From Echinicola strongylocentroti (lineage in GTDB: Bacteria > Bacteroidota > Bacteroidia > Cytophagales > Cyclobacteriaceae): DNA of 64,000 bases. A model generated the notes under the pieces. That model was not told the DNA's origin, did no database searches, and saw only the letters and a program-made list of their open reading frames with translations. The stretch spans positions 5,769,501 through 5,833,500 of the forward strand of contig NZ_CP030041.1 in assembly GCF_003260975.1 (NCBI RefSeq), read 5' to 3'. This document shows, one piece after another, positions 36,219 to 46,300 of this stretch. Position numbers and translations under genes: made by a program. Every line of letters starts with the position of its first letter. The stretch's first letter is position 1.

Positions 36219-36348
36219 GGTGGTGTTTTTTGGGGATTCACTCACCAAAGGAGTGGGCGACACTGAAAACACAAAAGCCAACCTAAAAGGCTACCCCGCT
36301 TACCTTTGGAGAAGGTTGGACCAAGATCAATTTCGTAATAAAGACTGA
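36208..36348 (+). pseudogene. SGNH hydrolase block I fragment (displaced N-terminal part)
   Basis: Translated in a frame different from the preceding gene, this stretch reads KVVFFGDSLTKGVGDTENTK, then a GYPAYLWRRLDQDQF segment, then stops at TGA 36346. That is the classic start of an SGNH esterase with the GDS nucleophile motif, normally located before 'NAGVSGNTS'. No ATG; two GTG codons (36220, 36223) lie six to nine bases after AAGGGGAG, so translation as a peptide of about 42 residues coupled to the upstream stop is conceivable. Ends three bases before the GH88 start. Confidence 0.8.
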
Positions 36349-36351
36349 AAT

Positions 36352-37569
36352 ATGAAGATTAAACCACTAACTTCCAGAACTATGACAACTAGACTCAAAA
36401 AAATTCCTTTTTATGTACTGATCATTTGTCTGACCACCAGTTTGGTGAGTATGTCCATGAAGATGATCGACACCAAGGAAGTGTTGGATTACTGTATCGG
36501 TAAGGTAAAGGGCAGCTTGGAACAGCTCACAGCGTATGATCGTTTTCCTAGAAATATTCCCGAAGGGGAGAAGCATTGGGAAACTGTCGACGTAAGGGAC
36601 TGGACCAGCGGGTTTTGGCCAGGTGTGTTGTGGTACAGCTATGAGTACACAGGCGATGATGAGCTTAGACGTCAAGCTGAAAAATACACTGCACCCTTAG
36701 AGGTGATCTCAAAAAGTGCTGCACGTGACCATGATATAGGGTTTATGATGTATTGCAGCTATGGTAATGGCTACAGGCTTACCGGAAATCCGAAATACAA
36801 ACAAGTGCTGTTAGCTTCTGCTGACACCTTGGCCACACTCTTTAATCCTGCTGTGGGTACGATCCATTCATGGCCAAGCAAGCCCCAATACCCCCATAAT
36901 ACGATCATTGATAATATGATGAATTTGGAACTGTTGTTCTGGGCGGCGAAGAACGGAGGAGACCAGCGGCTGTATGACATCGCAAAAAGCCATGCTGAAG
37001 TAACCATGGACAACCTCATTCGAGAAGACTATTCCATTTATCATTTGGGCTCTTTTGATGATAAAACAGGCGAGTTTATCGAAGGAAAAACCCATCAAGG
37101 CTATGCCGACGAATCCATGTGGGCACGCGGTCAGACATGGGGAATATATGGCTTCACCATTTGTTATCGGGAAACACAGGAAGAAAAATTCCTCGAAACT
37201 GCCCAAAAGCTGGCTGACCGATTTATAGAGCGATTGCCCCAAGACGTTGTTCCGTATTGGGATTTTGATGATCCAGGAATCCCTAATGTTCCCAAAGATG
37301 CTTCTGCAGCAGCTATAGCCGCCTCCGCCTTATTAGAGCTATCCCAACTGGTCAGGGATAAGGCAGTAAGGGAAAAGTACCAAGAGGTGGCCGTTAACTT
37401 ACTTGATAAACTGGCATCCAGCAGGTACAGGGCGGGAGATAAGAATGATGCCATTTTGTTACATTCCACAGGACACATGCCTAGAAAATCCGAGGTAGAT
37501 GTACCTATTGTATATGCGGATTACTATTTTATGGAGGCCTTGCTGAAGTTACGTTCCATGGATCTTTGA
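36352..37569 (+). CDS. Glycoside hydrolase family 88 (unsaturated uronyl hydrolase)
   Basis: 405 residues with N-terminal signal. The alpha/alpha-barrel signatures are 'DWTSGFWPGVLWYSYEY', HDIGF (His127, Asp128), 'NTIIDNMMNLELLFW' (Asp187), 'THQGYADESMWARGQTWGIYGF' and 'VPYWDFDDPGIPNVPKDASAAAIAAS'. The two aspartates correspond to the catalytic pair of GH88. The enzyme hydrates and releases the 4,5-unsaturated uronic acid left at chain ends by polysaccharide lyases, two of which are encoded at 55784 and 61015. A close paralogue lies at 58124. Confidence 0.95.
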   Translation: MKIKPLTSRTMTTRLKKIPFYVLIICLTTSLVSMSMKMIDTKEVLDYCIGKVKGSLEQLTAYDRFPRNIPEGEKHWETVDVRDWTSGFWPGVLWYSYEYTGDDELRRQAEKYTAPLEVISKSAARDHDIGFMMYCSYGNGYRLTGNPKYKQVLLASADTLATLFNPAVGTIHSWPSKPQYPHNTIIDNMMNLELLFWAAKNGGDQRLYDIAKSHAEVTMDNLIREDYSIYHLGSFDDKTGEFIEGKTHQGYADESMWARGQTWGIYGFTICYRETQEEKFLETAQKLADRFIERLPQDVVPYWDFDDPGIPNVPKDASAAAIAASALLELSQLVRDKAVREKYQEVAVNLLDKLASSRYRAGDKNDAILLHSTGHMPRKSEVDVPIVYADYYFMEALLKLRSMDL

Positions 37570-37632
37570 CCCCAACGCTAGGTTTTAGAATTGGGATTTT
37601 ATGAATTCTGATAACCCAAAATTACAACATAC

Positions 37633-39291
37633 ATGAAAAATCAACTTATTGGATTAATGATACTGCTGTCCACGGCAATGACCAGTTTTGGCGGCACTTT
37701 GGAAAAGCCCATCGACAAAGAGGCTGATGTGATTATTTATGGTGGCACTTCTGCTGCGGTCACCGCAGCGGTCCAAGTGGTGAGGATGGGAAAATCAGTG
37801 ATTATAGTTTCTCCAGATGAGCATTTGGGCGGATTGTCCGCCGGTGGGCTGGGATTTAGTGATACAGGCAATAAGGAAACGATAGGTGGGCTTTCCCGTG
37901 AGTTTTATCAGCGGGTTTATGACTATTACGATCAGGAAGAGACCTGGGAATGGCAAAAGAAATCCGAGTATGGCAACAAAGGCCAAGGCACCCCTGCCAT
38001 AGATGGTGATAAGCGGACGATGTGGATCTTTGAACCGCATATAGCAGAACAGGTATTTGAGGATTTTATCCGTGAAAACCAAATCGAAGTTTACCGAGAT
38101 GAATGGCTGGATCGGGAAAAGGGAGTAATAGGAGAAGACGGAGGTATCCAGTCGATTACGACCCTGAGTGGTAAGAAATTTATTGGAAAGGTATTTATCG
38201 ATGCTACGTATGAAGGAGACCTCATGGCCAGTGCCGGAGTTTCCTATATGGTAGGAAGGGAGTCAAATGAACGATACGACGAAAACTGGAACGGAGTACA
38301 AACAGGTGTGCTCCATCACGACCATTGGTTCAAGAGTGATATCTCTCCGTATGTGGTGCCGGGAGACCCCCTTAGCGGTGTACTGCCATTGATATCTGTA
38401 GCGGATCCAGGGGAGAAAGGCGAGGGAGATCATAGGATCCAGGCATATTGTTTTCGGTTGTGCATGACTGATTTGCCGGAAAACAGGGTGCCATTTCCCC
38501 AACCAGAGAATTATGATCCTTCCCAGTATGAGCTGATGTTACGGGTGTTTCAGTCAGGATGGAGAGAAACATTTACGAAATTTGACCCTGTCCCAAACAG
38601 AAAAACAGATACCAATAACCATGGGCCATTTAGCAGTGATAATATAGGTAAGAACTACGACTATCCTGATGCTAGTTATGAAAGGAGAGAAGAGATCATC
38701 AAACAACATGAAAATTATCAAAAGGGCATGTTGTACTTTATGGCCAATGACCCTAGAATGCCCAGTGATGTTCGGGAAGAGGTGAGCCAATGGGGACTGG
38801 CCAAAGACGAATTTGTGGACAATGACAATTGGCCACATCAACTGTACATTAGAGAGGCACGTCGGATGATAGGTAAATATGTGCTTACTGAACATGATGT
38901 GACCTTAAAGTACGACACCCCCGATCCAATAGGCATGGGGTCTTATACCATTGATTCCCATAATGTGCAGCGCTATATCAAACCAGATGGCTTTGTTCAG
39001 AATGAAGGTGATATCGGGGTACACCTTAAAGCACCTTATAAGATCGCTTTTGGCTCTATTTTACCTAAGGAAAAGGAATGTACCAACCTGCTGGTGCCTG
39101 TATGTGTGTCTGCTTCCCATACGGCTTTTGGCTCGGTGAGGATGGAGCCAGTGTTCATGATTTTGGGCCAAAGTGCTGCTACGGCAGCTGTTTTGAGTAT
39201 TGAAAGCGGTGAAGGACTCCATCAACTTGACTATGAAAAACTAAAAGGGCAATTGGAGGAAGATGGCCAAGTGCTCAATTATGAAAAGTAA
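37633..39291 (+). CDS. Secreted FAD-dependent oxidoreductase
   Basis: 552 residues; signal peptide MKNQLIGLMILLSTAMTSFG. 'ADVIIYGGTSAAVTAAVQVVRMG' is the FAD-binding Rossmann start, 'VSPDEHLGGLSAGGLGFSDTGN' and 'FIDATYEGDLMASAGVSYMVGRES' are characteristic of the FAD_oxidored family seen in glycan-utilisation loci. C-terminal 'VCVSASHTAFGSVRMEPVFMILGQSAATAAVLS' completes the FAD site. The reaction is unknown; oxidation or isomerisation of a sugar is a reasonable guess. Lies 63 bases after GH88. Confidence 0.88.
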   Translation: MKNQLIGLMILLSTAMTSFGGTLEKPIDKEADVIIYGGTSAAVTAAVQVVRMGKSVIIVSPDEHLGGLSAGGLGFSDTGNKETIGGLSREFYQRVYDYYDQEETWEWQKKSEYGNKGQGTPAIDGDKRTMWIFEPHIAEQVFEDFIRENQIEVYRDEWLDREKGVIGEDGGIQSITTLSGKKFIGKVFIDATYEGDLMASAGVSYMVGRESNERYDENWNGVQTGVLHHDHWFKSDISPYVVPGDPLSGVLPLISVADPGEKGEGDHRIQAYCFRLCMTDLPENRVPFPQPENYDPSQYELMLRVFQSGWRETFTKFDPVPNRKTDTNNHGPFSSDNIGKNYDYPDASYERREEIIKQHENYQKGMLYFMANDPRMPSDVREEVSQWGLAKDEFVDNDNWPHQLYIREARRMIGKYVLTEHDVTLKYDTPDPIGMGSYTIDSHNVQRYIKPDGFVQNEGDIGVHLKAPYKIAFGSILPKEKECTNLLVPVCVSASHTAFGSVRMEPVFMILGQSAATAAVLSIESGEGLHQLDYEKLKGQLEEDGQVLNYEK

Positions 39292-39401
39292 AGCAATGTA
39301 TTGGCTGATGTACATCAAATTATAGCCGTTTTTGGTTTTCCGGGAATATGCGCTGTTTGTTTTTTTTAAATACGGTGACATGCCTTATATTGCAAGAATA
39401 A

Positions 39402-39414
39402 TAAAACGATTTAA
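39402..39414. promoter_or_regulatory. LacI-type operator candidate
   Basis: TAAAACGATTTAA, 20 bases before the start codon at 39434. Its reverse complement TTAAATCGTTTTA differs by one base from the site before the LacI gene at 51006 (TTAAATCGTTTAA, 50946-50958). Confidence 0.55.
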
Positions 39415-39433
39415 TGATAGACCCAATAATTCC

Positions 39434-40549
39434 ATGAAGGCTAAAAACTTAGGATTGTCAATTCTGATGGCGAGTTGTTTGTCCATTTCGATTTCTCTAT
39501 GTCAGGGACAGAACATGATATCAAGTCACCTTGATGCGGCACCTGTGCAAGGAGGTTTGGAAATGGAAGACTACTGGGTATGGGGAAGTGCTGTAATAAA
39601 GGGCGATGACGACCAATACCACATGTATGCTTCCCGATGGCCGAAGTACCTTCCTTTTCACCCAGGGTGGATGATTGCCTCAGAGATAGTGCATGCCGTT
39701 TCTGATCGTCCTGAGGGACCTTACGAATTTAAAGATGTGGCTTTGGGAGCAAGAGGGCCACAGTATTGGGATGGTCGATCCTGTCACAATCCCAAAATAG
39801 TAAAATACAAGGACACCTATATCTTGTATTATATGGGATCTACGCACCCATTTGAAGAAGTCACCACTGATAATGTGGATAAGTTTGACTTATCAAGTAA
39901 ATGGTGCATCACCGGACGTTGGAGGAAGCGGATCGGTATAGCGACCTCAAAAAGCCCCTACGGTCCTTGGAAGAGGAGGGATGCGACGATACTGGATGTG
40001 GCACCAGATACGTTTTATAGCTTTCTGACTTCCAATCCGTCGCCGCTAATCAAGGAGGATGGTTCAGTGGTGCTGCTTTTTAAAGGAAGGGGATATAGAG
40101 AAGATGGGATTACCCATGGAGATATGAGCATCGGTGTGGCCACGGCACCTTCTTTTGATGGGCCCTATACCGTCCAAGGAGATAAGCCACTTTTTTCGGT
40201 GGATCATTTGGGAGAAATAGAAGATCCGCATATTTGGGGAGATGAAGATGGGTATCATATGGTGGCCAAGGACCAAAGAGGGGGCATAACCGGCCATCAA
40301 GGGGATGGCCTAATAGCACATTCCGAAGATGGTATTCACTGGGAAGTAGATCCCGACCCAAAAGCATATACCAAAACAGTAGTTTGGGATAATGGTAAAA
40401 CGATAAAACAGGGGCAATTGGAGCGCCCATTTGTGCTGGTGGAAGAAGGGCAGCCGACACACATTTTCTTTGCTACGATGGACGGGCCAGGAGGTTTTTC
40501 CAATGGGACCAAGACATGGAATATGGTCATTCCCATTACCAAAGATTAA
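39434..40549 (+). CDS. Glycoside hydrolase, five-bladed beta-propeller (GH43-like)
   Basis: 371 residues from ATG 39434 (the frame upstream to 39332 lacks a signal and contains the operator-like site). Signal MKAKNLGLSILMASCLSISISLCQGQ. Propeller-type motifs include 'WVWGSAVIKGDDDQYHMYASRWP', 'RSCHNPKIVKYKDTYILYYMGS' and 'GEIEDPHIWGDEDGYHMVAKD', with acidic residues in the positions used by GH43/GH117-type enzymes. A role in removing a neutral sugar side chain is likely; which sugar is unknown. Within the operon run from 36352 to 41978. Confidence 0.8.
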   Translation: MKAKNLGLSILMASCLSISISLCQGQNMISSHLDAAPVQGGLEMEDYWVWGSAVIKGDDDQYHMYASRWPKYLPFHPGWMIASEIVHAVSDRPEGPYEFKDVALGARGPQYWDGRSCHNPKIVKYKDTYILYYMGSTHPFEEVTTDNVDKFDLSSKWCITGRWRKRIGIATSKSPYGPWKRRDATILDVAPDTFYSFLTSNPSPLIKEDGSVVLLFKGRGYREDGITHGDMSIGVATAPSFDGPYTVQGDKPLFSVDHLGEIEDPHIWGDEDGYHMVAKDQRGGITGHQGDGLIAHSEDGIHWEVDPDPKAYTKTVVWDNGKTIKQGQLERPFVLVEEGQPTHIFFATMDGPGGFSNGTKTWNMVIPITKD

Positions 40550-40607
40550 GTTGCTCTTTTTAAGCTGGTTAAAAAATTGAAATTATACATCTAACTAATA
40601 ACAGAAA

Positions 40608-41978
40608 ATGAAACGTTTCATACCTTATGTGCTTTCCTTGGCCTTGCTGGGACAGGGAGCATGTTCAACAAATAATAAAACAGAGGAAAAAGAACAAGCC
40701 GTAGTGACGGAAGAAGCATTGCCAGATGATGAGCGAATGGCTTGGTGGCGGGATGCTGGATTTGGAATGTTTATCCACTGGGGACTTTATTCTATCCCAG
40801 CGGGAATATACAAAGGAGACACTGTCCGAGGCAATGCCGAATGGATCATGGACAAGCTGGATATTCCTGTAGAGGAGTATGAAAAATTCGCAGGACAGTT
40901 TAACCCAGTCAAATTTGATGCAGACCAATGGGTAAAAATAGCCAAAGATGCAGGCATGAAATACATCGTGATCACTACCAAACACCATGAGGGATTTTGC
41001 CTGTGGGATTCTGAGATCACCGATTATGATATCATGGATGCGAGCCCTTTCAAAAGAGACATCCTTGCAGAACTTGCTGAAGCCTGTGAAAAAGAAGGTA
41101 TCAAATTGTGCTTTTACCATTCCATTGTGGATTGGCACCATCCGCAGGCCCAAGCTCCATTGTATCCCAATTATAATGCGGGCCAAAAGGACTCCACGGT
41201 GTTTAATCCGGAATTTTCCAAATACTATGACAATTACCTAAAACCCCAAATTAAAGAGCTCTTGACCAATTATGGTGAAGTAGGCGTGGTGTGGTTTGAT
41301 GGTGACTGGATACCGGACTATACCACCGAAATGGGTAAAGAGCTGTATAGTTTTATCAGGGATATCCAGCCAAACACTATCGTGAACAACAGGGTGGATA
41401 AAGGAAGAACCGGAATGAGCGGCATGAACAAAGAAGGAAGCTTTGCAGGGGATTTTGGCACTCCAGAAAAAGAAATTCCTGATACCGGGATAGAGGGTGT
41501 AGACTGGGAGTCATGCCTTACCATGAACAATACTTGGGGCTTCAAAACCACGGATCATAATTGGAAAAGCTCAGAGACTTTGGTGCAAGATTTGGTGGAC
41601 ATTGTGTCCAAGGGAGGTAATTTACTATTGAATGTAGGTCCGACGTCAGAAGGTGAGATCCCAAGTCCAAGCGTGGAAAGGTTAGCAGTGATGGGAGATT
41701 GGCTAGATGCTAATGGTGAATCCATCTATGGAGCTGAGGCTAGTCCTTTTTCTAGGCCAGACTGGGGAAGATATACCAGCAAAGATGGAGTGATCTATGC
41801 CCATGTTTTTGATATCCCTAATGACAGGACGATCAGTGTACATCCAGACATAGCAATTTCTTCTGCTACTTTATTGGCTTCACCAGATCAAGCAGTGGAG
41901 GTGGATAAGGAACAGCATCGCCTGAGGCTTCCTGAAGGAATAGAAGATGAAGCAGTTACCGTAATTAAAATACAGTAA
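40608..41978 (+). CDS. Alpha-L-fucosidase, glycoside hydrolase family 29
   Basis: 456 residues; lipoprotein signal with Cys19 (LLGQGAC), so surface- or periplasm-anchored. GH29 motifs: 'GFGMFIHWGLYSIPAG', 'YIVITTKHHEGFCLWDS', 'FYHSIVDWHHP', the nucleophile Asp231 in VVWFDGDW, and 'GGNLLLNVGPTSEGEIP'. Releases alpha-linked L-fucose from glycans with retention of configuration. Its presence suggests the substrate carries fucose side chains, although the class also includes other specificities. A terminator follows at 41998. Confidence 0.95.
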   Translation: MKRFIPYVLSLALLGQGACSTNNKTEEKEQAVVTEEALPDDERMAWWRDAGFGMFIHWGLYSIPAGIYKGDTVRGNAEWIMDKLDIPVEEYEKFAGQFNPVKFDADQWVKIAKDAGMKYIVITTKHHEGFCLWDSEITDYDIMDASPFKRDILAELAEACEKEGIKLCFYHSIVDWHHPQAQAPLYPNYNAGQKDSTVFNPEFSKYYDNYLKPQIKELLTNYGEVGVVWFDGDWIPDYTTEMGKELYSFIRDIQPNTIVNNRVDKGRTGMSGMNKEGSFAGDFGTPEKEIPDTGIEGVDWESCLTMNNTWGFKTTDHNWKSSETLVQDLVDIVSKGGNLLLNVGPTSEGEIPSPSVERLAVMGDWLDANGESIYGAEASPFSRPDWGRYTSKDGVIYAHVFDIPNDRTISVHPDIAISSATLLASPDQAVEVDKEQHRLRLPEGIEDEAVTVIKIQ

Positions 41979-41997
41979 TAACCCACAGCCAGATAAT

Positions 41998-42033
41998 AGT
42001 CCCTGGAGCCTTTGGTCTTCAGGGACTTTTTTT
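41998..42033 (+). terminator. Rho-independent terminator after the GH29 gene
   Basis: AGTCCCTG / CAGGGACT stem followed by a run of seven T. Confidence 0.92.
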
Positions 42034-42531
42034 GTCCTTTTTTCAACTCGGGTTATCTTGGTTTATGGATCAAGCCGTATTTATGTGAGGCGATAAATTT
42101 CTTTATTTATCAGAACAATGATACGCCACTAAGGCTCCAAGGCACAAAGCAATTATAAATCCCTTTCAGTACAGGTTCCAGCTTGCACTTGGTGCCTTTG
42201 GGACTATGTGGCCCTTTTATTTTTCGTGTTTTTACCATTAACAAACTGGCAGTCCCCAGCTTTTACGCTTGGTCCTGGTTGGACCAAGCAAAATATCCTG
42301 GGGAATAATTTTGGACATACTTCCTTGAATTTTTTTTCTTATTGATCATTGAAAAAAGCGCTATTGGTGTGCAAAGGGTTTTAGCGTGAATTTATAAGCG
42401 CTAGGAAGATGATTGCTGCTAAAACAATAAGGTTATTTGTGATGTTTACCATGGGCGTTGTCTATGGCTAAGTTTGTTACGCCCTTTCAGGGCTTGTTTA
42501 TACTACTTGGCTATTCCATTTAAAGAAAATC

Positions 42532-42625
42532 TGATTATAGGCTTTATTGCCAGTAGCTTTTATTTCTCACGGAACCCACAGAACACCCAGAATGAAGCAA
42601 GGCTTATCTGGGATTTCCAATGTAC
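42532..42625 (+). repeat. Repeat family II copy, 3'-truncated
   Basis: Begins TGATTATAGGCTTTATTGCC and continues AGTAGCTTTTATTTCTCACG, 'GAACCCACAGAACACCCAGAATGAA', 'GGGATTTCCAA', closely matching the 35432 copy; sequence then switches to unrelated DNA. Confidence 0.88.
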
Positions 42626-42988
42626 AAATCGGGGGAAAGTGCCAGCGGCACGATAAATTTAGTAACCTGCGGATTCATCCGCAAGAGCTTAAGCTCTCCT
42701 CAACCTCCCGAAGGAGTGCCAGCGGAACGGATGATAGCTATGCCTACACGAAAATTGTTTCCCTTCAAAACACTAAACGCGTTTGCCCTGTCCCCCAGTG
42801 CAGCTGTCGGAACAACAGATGACAGATTTTTCGTGAACACTTTGGTGTCTTGGCCACTTAGTGGCTTCTTCCATTTTTAGAGCAATAAGGGTACTACGGC
42901 TGCAAGGAGAACATTTCCGTGAAATAGCACTTGATCGGGAGTACTTACATTTGACTTTCCATGATCTCTATATTTTACTTGATATCAG

Positions 42989-43000
42989 TTAATCGTTTTA
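42989..43000. promoter_or_regulatory. LacI-type operator candidate
   Basis: TTAATCGTTTTA, the same central ATCGTTTTA core as 39402 (reverse complement) and close to 50946. About 320 bases upstream of the susC start at 43324. Confidence 0.45.
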
Positions 43001-43323
43001 GTAAATAATATTTGGTATAATTTCTATAAATGTGTTTGTAGGATACTTGTGTGTAAGGTGTTTGTTTCAAATAATATTTTAATTAAATGGTCAAACAAAT
43101 GTTTAAAGTTTGCTAATACTTGTATGATCGGTATGGTATTTTGTTTACTAAATTGTTAAAAATATTTGCATTTATTACCAAAAGGCTTTCAAATATTGTG
43201 TAAAATGATTTACTTATAGAATGTTATAGGTATTAAAAAGGTGGGAGATGGCTTATTAGTCTCCTGTTATGACCAACCTTTAGAAATATCTTAGCTCATT
43301 ATAAACCAAAATAACCTAACATT

Positions 43324-46300
43324 ATGAAAGAAAAATTACCATGGGCGGTATCACCCAGGATTAAAGGCGCAATGGCTTTGTTTTGGGGGGTACAGTTTGT
43401 AATTAGCCCCATTTTTACACCAGCTGTTTCTGCTGATTCCGCGACAGCGTTGGCGACCAGTCCTATTGGTCAGCCTTATTCATTTCATTTAAAGGATAAA
43501 GAACCAAAAAAAACCGATGAACGGGAAAAACGTTTTATCGAGGTGATCAATGTTCCAGAGAGGAATGTTTTTCCGCTTTATGTAAATGAAAGAAAAGAGA
43601 ATTATCCGATGGTTTCCTCACTTGATAGGGAAATTGCGGAAGAAAAAGAAGTGACAGGAAAGGTCTTGGTACCCGGAGACCCGTTGGGTCTTCCAGGGGT
43701 TACGGTAAGGCTAAAGGGCACAGATGTAGTGACCGTCACAAATATCGACGGTGAATTTTCGATCTCTGTTCCTGATAATAATGCTGTCCTTATCTTCAGT
43801 TTTGTCGGGTACCAGACCACAGAAGTACCCGTGGGCACCCAAACGGATATTACCGTAAAGCTCGAGGAAAACCTAGAAGGACTGGAAGAGGTAGTGGTGG
43901 TAGGATTTGGTACGCAAAAGAAGGAAAGTGTAGTGGGTGCGATGTCTACTATTAATCCATCTGAGCTCAAAATCCCCTCCAGTAACTTGACCACGGCATT
44001 GGCAGGTAGGGTGTCAGGTATGGTTTCTTACCAGACCAGTGGCGAACCCGGTGCTGACAATGCCCAGTTTTTTGTTAGGGGTGTTGCTTCCTTTAACAAC
44101 CAAAACGGTCCTCTGATCCTTATCGATGGTGTGGAATTAACGGCTGATGATTTGGCCCGGCTGCAGCCTGATGATATTGAGAGTTTTTCTGTGCTGAAAG
44201 ATCCCACTACCACGGCGATTTATGGTGCCAGAGGTGCCAACGGAATCATCTTGGTGACCACCAAAACAGGTGTAGAAGGCCCCGCAGTGGTTAATTTGAG
44301 GGTGGAAAATTCGTTCAGTTCACCGACCCAATTGGTGGAACTGGCAGACCCAGTTACGCATATGCGGCTCCAAAATGAAGCCAATAGGACGCGGGGAGAT
44401 TTTTCCACTTTTACAGAAGAGCAGATAGCAGGTACCGAAAGGGGAGGAAACCATAATATCTATCCCGCAACCGATTGGTATGAAACCTTGTTCAAAGACT
44501 ATGCAAGTACTACCCGGGTAAACCTCAATGTACGTGGTGGTGGCCCTAAAGTCCGGTATTATGTGGCTGGATCATTTAACAAGGACAATGGCCTGATCAA
44601 ATCTGACCAGGCAAATAACTTCACCAACGGTATTGACCTTAAACGGTACTTGTTACGATCCAATGTGAATATAGACCTTCACAAAAACACCGAAATGATC
44701 GTAAGGTTACATTCTACCATTGATGATTATAGAGGCCCACTCCAAGGAGGTAACGACATTTATAATGCAGCGGTACGGACGAGTCCTACGCGGTTTCCAG
44801 CAGTGTATGATCCAGACCCGAGCTTGGAAGGTGTGCCACATATCCTTTTTGGCAATGGCCTCCCTCCCCGTGGACAGGTCGCGGCCGGTGGAGACGAAAG
44901 TGCCGTTCCCGTGTGGTTTAACCCGTACGCAGAACTCCAGAGAGGCTATCGCGATACCCGTCGGCAGCTTTCCTTGGTACAGTTGGAATTTAAACAAAAA
45001 CTGGATTCTTGGACACCAGGATTGAGTGCCAGGATCTTGGGCAATATCAATACCACTTCATACTTCGAAAATAGGAGGGCTTATCAACCGTACTTTTATA
45101 GGTTGTCCACATTTGATCCTTACACCGAGGAATACAACTTGGTAAGAACTGCCTTAGCTTCTGGGGATGAGTCGTTGGAACTACAGCCTGGCCTGCATAC
45201 CAATAACTCGGTGATTTATATGGAGTCGGCAGTACATTATAACCGAACTTTTGGCAAGAATACGGTAGGCGGCCTAGTGGTAATGATCGCTAGGGAATAC
45301 CTGGATGGTAATGCCAATACGGTTCAGCTTTCTCTCCCCAGTAGAAACCTTGGTATTTCTGGGCGTTACAATTATGATTATGACAATAAGTATTTTGCTG
45401 AATTTAATTTCGGGTATAATGGCTCGGAACGTTTTGCCAAAAACAATCGATTTGGCTTTTTCCCTTCTTTCGGTTTGGGCTGGCTAGTATCCAATGAGAA
45501 TTTTTTGCGCTCATCATCACTTATCAGTCGATTGAAGTTTAGGGCTTCGTATGGTTTTGTGGGCAACGATCAAATAGGTAATTCCAGAAACGACCGTTTC
45601 TTCTATCTTTCAGAAGTAAACCTGAGTGATGGAGGCAGAAGTGCCACTTTTGGACGTGAGCTCAATGCCGGCATTCCGGGGGTATCCATCAGCAGGTATG
45701 CCAATCCTTTGGTGACCTGGGAGCTTGCCGAGAAGGCCAATTTTGGTATGGAACTGAACCTGTTTGACGATGCGGTCCAATTGAGAGTGGACGCATTTAA
45801 AGAAAACAGGACGAGTATCCTACAGAACAGGGCAGACATCCCCTCCACACTGGGCTTACAGGCACCACTACAAACCAATGTAGGGGAAGTGAAAGCCCAT
45901 GGGCTGGATGCGTCCCTGGACATCAACCACTACTTTAACAATGAATTTTGGGTGATCGGTAGGAGTACATTCACCTATGCGGACAATGAATTCGTGGTCT
46001 TTGAGGAGCCTGACTTTAGTGAAGTAGGAGCTCCTTGGCGATCCAAAACAGGGACGAACGTAAGTGTGGCGCAAGGGTATATTGCCGAAAGGCTATTTGT
46101 GGATGATGAAGAGGCAAAAAACTCTCCTGCACAATTTGGAACCCCAGGTGTGGATTATGGCGGTGGAGATATCAAATACAAAGACCTCAATCAAGATGGT
46201 ATCATCACTGAACTGGACCAAGCACCAATTGGCAAACCACTTATTCCAAAAATCACCTATGGATTTGGGTTCTCGGCCGGTTACAAACGATTTGATATCA

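Larger units (their letters stand above)
42034..43323. other. Repeat-rich spacer before the third susC operon
   Basis: About 1.3 kb without a credible gene. From 42125 to 42210 there is a long imperfect inverted repeat (GCCACTAAGGCTCCAAGGCA... against ...GGTGCCTTTGGGACTATGTG). A GCCCT TTC AGGGC hairpin lies at 42481-42493, a truncated family II copy at 42532-42625, and a GC-richer mosaic with 'AGTGCCAGCGG' occurring twice (42639, 42716). Short open frames of 60-91 codons there cross these repeats and are rejected. After 42960 the DNA becomes AT-rich and holds the susC promoter region. Confidence 0.6.

Noticed and set aside
42474..42880. Three overlapping open frames of 60-91 codons
   Set aside because: They cross a truncated family II repeat and a duplicated 'AGTGCCAGCGG' mosaic; no domain, no start signal.
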